Made by a program: the position numbers and the translations under genes. A model generated the notes under the pieces. That model was not told where the DNA came from. It did no database searches and saw nothing but the letters and a program-made list of their open reading frames with translations. Of a stretch of DNA of 37,089 nt, positions 33,938-37,089 are shown one piece after another (the first letter of the stretch is position 1; each line of letters begins with the position of its first letter). The DNA comes from Bacteroidia bacterium. Its GTDB lineage: Bacteria; Bacteroidota; Bacteroidia; Bacteroidales; GWA2-32-17. Location: contig JACREQ010000110.1 in the NCBI GenBank assembly GCA_016218155.1, positions 1 to 37,089 on the forward strand, written 5' to 3'.

Positions 33938-36295
33938 TTATATCTTTAAACCCATAACAGTAACATCATCTATTTGTTCGCGACTGTCTTTCCATTCTTC
34001 AAAAGCTTTTTCTAGAATTTCTTTTTGTACCTGCATTTTATAATTACTGATATTAATTAACACTTCTTTAAACTGTTTATACATAAATTTCCTGCCTTTA
34101 GGTCCACCAAACTGGTCGGCGTAACCATCAGTAAACAAATATACCGAATCTCCTTTATTTAATTTAAATTCATGATTAATAAAATCATTCATTAACGGAT
34201 AAATTGCAATTGGCATCTTGTCACCTTTAAGTTCAATTAACCTATAATTGTTATTCAGAGGCGTAGTCGAAGAATATATTTTACTAAAATTAGATTTTAC
34301 TTCGCAAGAAAAATGTTCTTCACTTCCGTTCAGAATGACAGAGGAAATGATGTATAACGGATTATTTGCTCCTGCCCATTGAGCTTCATTTGTTTCGACA
34401 TTAACAACAAGTAAGGAAATATCCATTCCATCCTTTTGTTCACCATGTACACCCTTTTGCTGAAGGGCATTAATAATTTCAAGCCTAAGCTGATTTAATA
34501 TATGGTTAGCTTTATTTATTTCCTGTTTTTGTACTATCTCATTCAAAAAACTTATTCCAAGCATACTCATAAATGCTCCGGGAACACCATGACCTGTACA
34601 ATCTGCAACCGCAACAATAAGAAAATTATTAATTTTAATTGCCCAATAAAAATCACCTGAAACTATATTTTTTGGTTTAAATAAAATAAAATGCTCACCC
34701 AGTAAAGATCTTGCAGAATCACTTACAGGTAACAAAGCTTCCTGTATTCGTTTTGCATAATTTATACTATCAGTAACCTCTTTGTGAATTTCTTCAATTT
34801 CTTCTTTTTGAATTGTTACAAGATCTCTTTGAGCTTCAATTTCATCGCGCTGTGTTGAAATTTCTTCTTTTTGATTATTAATTTCTATATTTTTTTGCTT
34901 TAATAATATATTTGCTTTCTTTTTATTTTTAAATGCATAATACGAAACCCCGGCAACAACTACCATTAACAGAAATCCGGCCAGGCCACCAAAAGTGTAC
35001 ATTCTTTGTTGTTTTATTGCCTGTTCATGAGCTAAACTATCTTTTGTTGCCTTAATCTCATATTCTATTTGAAATTGTTTTTTATAAATTGCTTTCTTAT
35101 TTTCGTGATTTACAATACTATCACGCATCTGAATATAAAGCTCATACATTTCAATTGCATTCTTATATTCACCTCTTTTTTCATGTATATTTTTCAGTAA
35201 AATTGCAGCATCCTTAATATTCTCAGGGAACCCTAATTCTTTTGCTACCTTCAGACTAAGATTTGCATATTTAAATGATTCATTAATTTTATTTTGCTTC
35301 AACATCAAAGATGAAAGAGACTCATAAGAAATAGCTATACCAACCTTATTATTAATCTCCTCACGTAATTCCAGAGCTTTTATATAACAATCCAAAGCTT
35401 TCTGCTGACCTTGTTCATAACATATTGCAGTAGTTTCAGTACAAAAAGGATCTCCATAGGTTTCGTATAGATTCCCAAGGCTATTCATAGAAGAAGCGAT
35501 TCCTTCTTTATCACCAACTTCCTCTTGTAATTTAATGGCATTATTTAAATATTCAATTGCTTTTATATGACCTTTTTTCATGCGTTCAGTCTTAGAACCA
35601 GTAAAAAACAGCTCGCTTTGTGAATTATATAAAAAAGCAATATTTGAATAACATATTGCAATGCTAACCTTATCATCAATTTCTTTATTAATATTTAACG
35701 CTTTATTGTAATATTCAAATGCCTTTAAATATTCTCCCTGACTATCGTATACAAATCCGATATTGTTATAAGAAGTTGCAATTCCTGATTTATTATTAAT
35801 CTTAATTTGAAGTTTTAATGCCCTATGATAATATTCAAGTGCTTTAGGTATGTTTCCTTGCTGACGAAAAATCATACCAAGATTTAGTAACGAACCAGCC
35901 ATTCCAATTGTATCATGGTTTTCATACTGGATAGGTAATGATTTATTAAAACACTCAAATGCATTAAAGATGTCACCTTGTTTTTCATATAAATAACCAA
36001 AATTATTTAAAGCAACTGCATAACAACTTAAAAAGAATTTTCTTTCGTTATTGTTTGTTGATTTTAAATTCTTAGCAGAAATATCAAGTAATTGTTTATT
36101 GTATTTAGACCATATTTTCTCATCATATTCGGCAGTTATCAGCTCATTAAGAACTACACATCTAACAGTATCTTCTTTTGCATTTACAAGAACTAACAGC
36201 AAAGAATCGATAGTTTTTGTATTTTGTGTTCTTGCCGAAAAAACGGTAAAACACATTATAACAATTAACAAATATTTTTTAAAATTCAACTTCAT
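33938..36295 (-). CDS. TPR / transmembrane / coiled-coil / SpoIIE-type PP2C phosphatase (785 aa)
   Basis: A signal peptide (MKLNFKKYLLIVIMCFTVFSA) is followed by about seven TPRs (~85-400). Two TPRs carry unusual loops between their helices: SELFFTGSKTERMKKGH, and GDPFCTETTAICYEQGQ with two Cys. Next come a membrane helix (MYTFGGLAGFLLMVVVAGVSYYAF), a coiled coil ([19 protein letters not shown]) and the phosphatase domain with [50 protein letters not shown] and QIDDVTVMG. The palindromic insert (34249-34340) lies at the same codon position as in its two neighbours. It starts 4 bp after the stop of the upstream partial gene, indicating co-transcription. Confidence 0.92.
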   Translation of the reverse strand: MKLNFKKYLLIVIMCFTVFSARTQNTKTIDSLLLVLVNAKEDTVRCVVLNELITAEYDEKIWSKYNKQLLDISAKNLKSTNNNERKFFLSCYAVALNNFGYLYEKQGDIFNAFECFNKSLPIQYENHDTIGMAGSLLNLGMIFRQQGNIPKALEYYHRALKLQIKINNKSGIATSYNNIGFVYDSQGEYLKAFEYYNKALNINKEIDDKVSIAICYSNIAFLYNSQSELFFTGSKTERMKKGHIKAIEYLNNAIKLQEEVGDKEGIASSMNSLGNLYETYGDPFCTETTAICYEQGQQKALDCYIKALELREEINNKVGIAISYESLSSLMLKQNKINESFKYANLSLKVAKELGFPENIKDAAILLKNIHEKRGEYKNAIEMYELYIQMRDSIVNHENKKAIYKKQFQIEYEIKATKDSLAHEQAIKQQRMYTFGGLAGFLLMVVVAGVSYYAFKNKKKANILLKQKNIEINNQKEEISTQRDEIEAQRDLVTIQKEEIEEIHKEVTDSINYAKRIQEALLPVSDSARSLLGEHFILFKPKNIVSGDFYWAIKINNFLIVAVADCTGHGVPGAFMSMLGISFLNEIVQKQEINKANHILNQLRLEIINALQQKGVHGEQKDGMDISLLVVNVETNEAQWAGANNPLYIISSVILNGSEEHFSCEVKSNFSKIYSSTTPLNNNYRLIELKGDKMPIAIYPLMNDFINHEFKLNKGDSVYLFTDGYADQFGGPKGRKFMYKQFKEVLINISNYKMQVQKEILEKAFEEWKDSREQIDDVTVMGLKI
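34249..34340. repeat. Palindromic repeat inside the 785-residue phosphatase gene (in-frame insert)
   Basis: A 92-bp element with ends TGTTATTCAG and TTCAGAATGACA. It differs from the 36611-36702 copy at two positions. Translated on the minus strand it gives VILNGSEEHFSCEVKSNFSK followed by IYSSTTPLNN. Confidence 0.87.
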
Positions 36296-36299
36296 TGGT

Positions 36300-37089
36300 T
36301 CACATTTTAATTCCTACAAGTGTAACATCATCAATCTGCTCAAAACCATTTGTCCATTTTTCAAATGCGTTTTCAAGTATTACTTTTTGCTCTTGCATTG
36401 AGATAGCACTATTATGAACAAGCAATTCTTTAAACTGCTTATACATAAATTTCCTACCTTTTGGTCCACCAAACTGATCGGCGTAACCATCAGTAAACAA
36501 ATATACCGAATCTCCTTTATTTAATTTAAATTCATGGTTTGTAAAATCATTCATTACAGGATAGATTGCAATTGGCATTTTGTCACCTTTGAGTTCAATT
36601 AACCTATAATTGTCATTCAGAGGCGTAGCCGAAGAATATATTTTACTAAAATTAGATTTTACTTCGCAAGAAAAATGTTCTTCACTTCCGTTCAGAATGA
36701 CAGAGGAAATGATGTATAAAGGATTATTTGCACCTGCCCATTGTGCTTCATTTGTTTCGGTATTTAAAACAAGTAATGAAATATCCATACCATCTTTCTG
36801 TTCACCGGATACACCTTTTTGTTGAAGGGCATTTATAATTTCAAGTCTAAGCTGGTTTAAAATCTGGCTTGCTTTATTTATTTCCTGTTTTTGAACTATC
36901 TCATTTAAAAAACTTATTCCAAGCATACTCATAAATGCTCCGGGAACACCATGACCGGTACAATCAGCTACCGCAACAAATAACAGATTATTTATTTTTG
37001 TTGTCCAGTAAAAATCGCCAGAAACAATATTTTTTGGTTTAAAAAGTACAAAATGCTCACCCAACACAGACCTTGCCGAATCGCTGACA
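36300..37089 (-). CDS. SpoIIE-type PP2C phosphatase domain, C-terminal part of a fourth TPR phosphatase (5' end outside window)
   Basis: The frame is open from the window edge: residues before the GTG at 37067 read VSDSARS, matching VSDSARSLLGEHF of the 785-residue paralog. The gene therefore continues beyond 37089, and a start at 37067 would be wrong. The visible 262 residues are the complete catalytic domain ([50 protein letters not shown]). Upstream TPR, membrane and coiled-coil parts are expected outside the window by comparison with the paralogs. It carries the palindromic insert (36611-36702). Its catalytic domain is nearly identical to that of the 785-residue protein, which points to a recent tandem duplication or gene conversion. 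Its stop lies 4 bp before the next gene's start. Confidence 0.9.
   Translation of the reverse strand, partial: VSDSARSVLGEHFVLFKPKNIVSGDFYWTTKINNLLFVAVADCTGHGVPGAFMSMLGISFLNEIVQKQEINKASQILNQLRLEIINALQQKGVSGEQKDGMDISLLVLNTETNEAQWAGANNPLYIISSVILNGSEEHFSCEVKSNFSKIYSSATPLNDNYRLIELKGDKMPIAIYPVMNDFTNHEFKLNKGDSVYLFTDGYADQFGGPKGRKFMYKQFKELLVHNSAISMQEQKVILENAFEKWTNGFEQIDDVTLVGIKM
36611..36702. repeat. Palindromic repeat inside the partial fourth phosphatase gene (in-frame insert)
   Basis: A 92-bp element and the best-preserved copy: TGTCATTCAGAGGCG at the left end and TCAGAATGACA at the right end give 8-bp perfect terminal inverted repeats, with GAAGAA / TTCTTC inner arms. Minus-strand translation is VILNGSEEHFSCEVKSNFSK then IYSSATPLND. 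Confidence 0.88.

Noticed and set aside
36610-36825. Plus-strand ORF over the palindromic insert in the fourth phosphatase gene (and similar plus-strand ORFs at 31993-32178)
   Set aside because: They lie wholly inside well-supported minus-strand catalytic domains and arise because the palindrome is open on both strands.
37065-37067. GTG at 37067 as the start of a 255-residue phosphatase
   Set aside because: The frame stays open to the window end and the residues before it (VSDSARS) match the paralogs. The gene is cut by the window, not short.

Overview
The window is low-GC, densely coding DNA that reads as a member of the Bacteroidota. Three things point there. Promoter-like sites have the TTTG / TAnnTTTG form of that phylum rather than TTGACA/TATAAT. 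The gene content is typical: S46 dipeptidyl-peptidase, TPR-SpoIIE phosphatases, tail-fiber-domain surface proteins, and a DUF2520-KdsC-UbiA-Maf cluster. Shine-Dalgarno sequences are also generally absent. No tRNA, rRNA, CRISPR array, integrase or transposase was seen.

Layout. (1) 1-5469, minus strand: three paralogous secreted beta-roll/tail-fiber-like proteins sharing a near-identical N-terminal module. The first is cut by the window edge. Only the second has a C-terminal S74 self-cleaving chaperone domain. The third carries about 23 copies of a 17-residue repeat. (2) 5495-12398, plus strand: a TetR-controlled efflux operon in the order TetR, TolC, HlyD-type lipoprotein, two separate ABC ATPases, two ABC-2 permeases. 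It looks like E. coli cecR-ybhGFSR with ybhF split in two and a TolC gene added. A palindromic operator overlaps the -7 element. (3) 12459-14330: aspartate kinase, convergent with nadD. (4) 14460-20742, plus strand: DUF2520 protein, KdsC, UbiA-family prenyltransferase, Maf, S46 peptidase (DPP11-like by its S1 arginine), YjdF/DUF2238 protein, LysE-family exporter. A secreted CAP-domain protein follows. (5) 21845-26346: a biotin cluster. A short unrecognised ORF ends in a terminator-like hairpin just before bioB, and bioB-bioA-bioF-bioD follow, covering pimeloyl thioester to biotin. (6) 26479-29147: a DUF4139 protein, a 341-bp spacer with two palindromic repeats, and trmD. (7) 29144-37089, minus strand: a tandem array of four TPR / transmembrane / coiled-coil / SpoIIE-type PP2C phosphatase genes, the most upstream cut by the window end.

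The most interesting observation links parts 6 and 7. Three of the four phosphatase genes carry, at the same codon position, a 92-bp palindromic repeat. It is related to the intergenic palindromes at 28186-28420 and is read in frame as about 30 extra residues inside the catalytic domain. The fourth paralog lacks it. This is a dispersed intergenic repeat that has been turned into protein.

Other points: a biotin synthase with Ser where E. coli BioB has auxiliary-cluster Cys97; an ABC ATPase pair with complementary degeneracies; and a possible attenuator at bioB. All family assignments come from reading motifs by eye. No database search was run.
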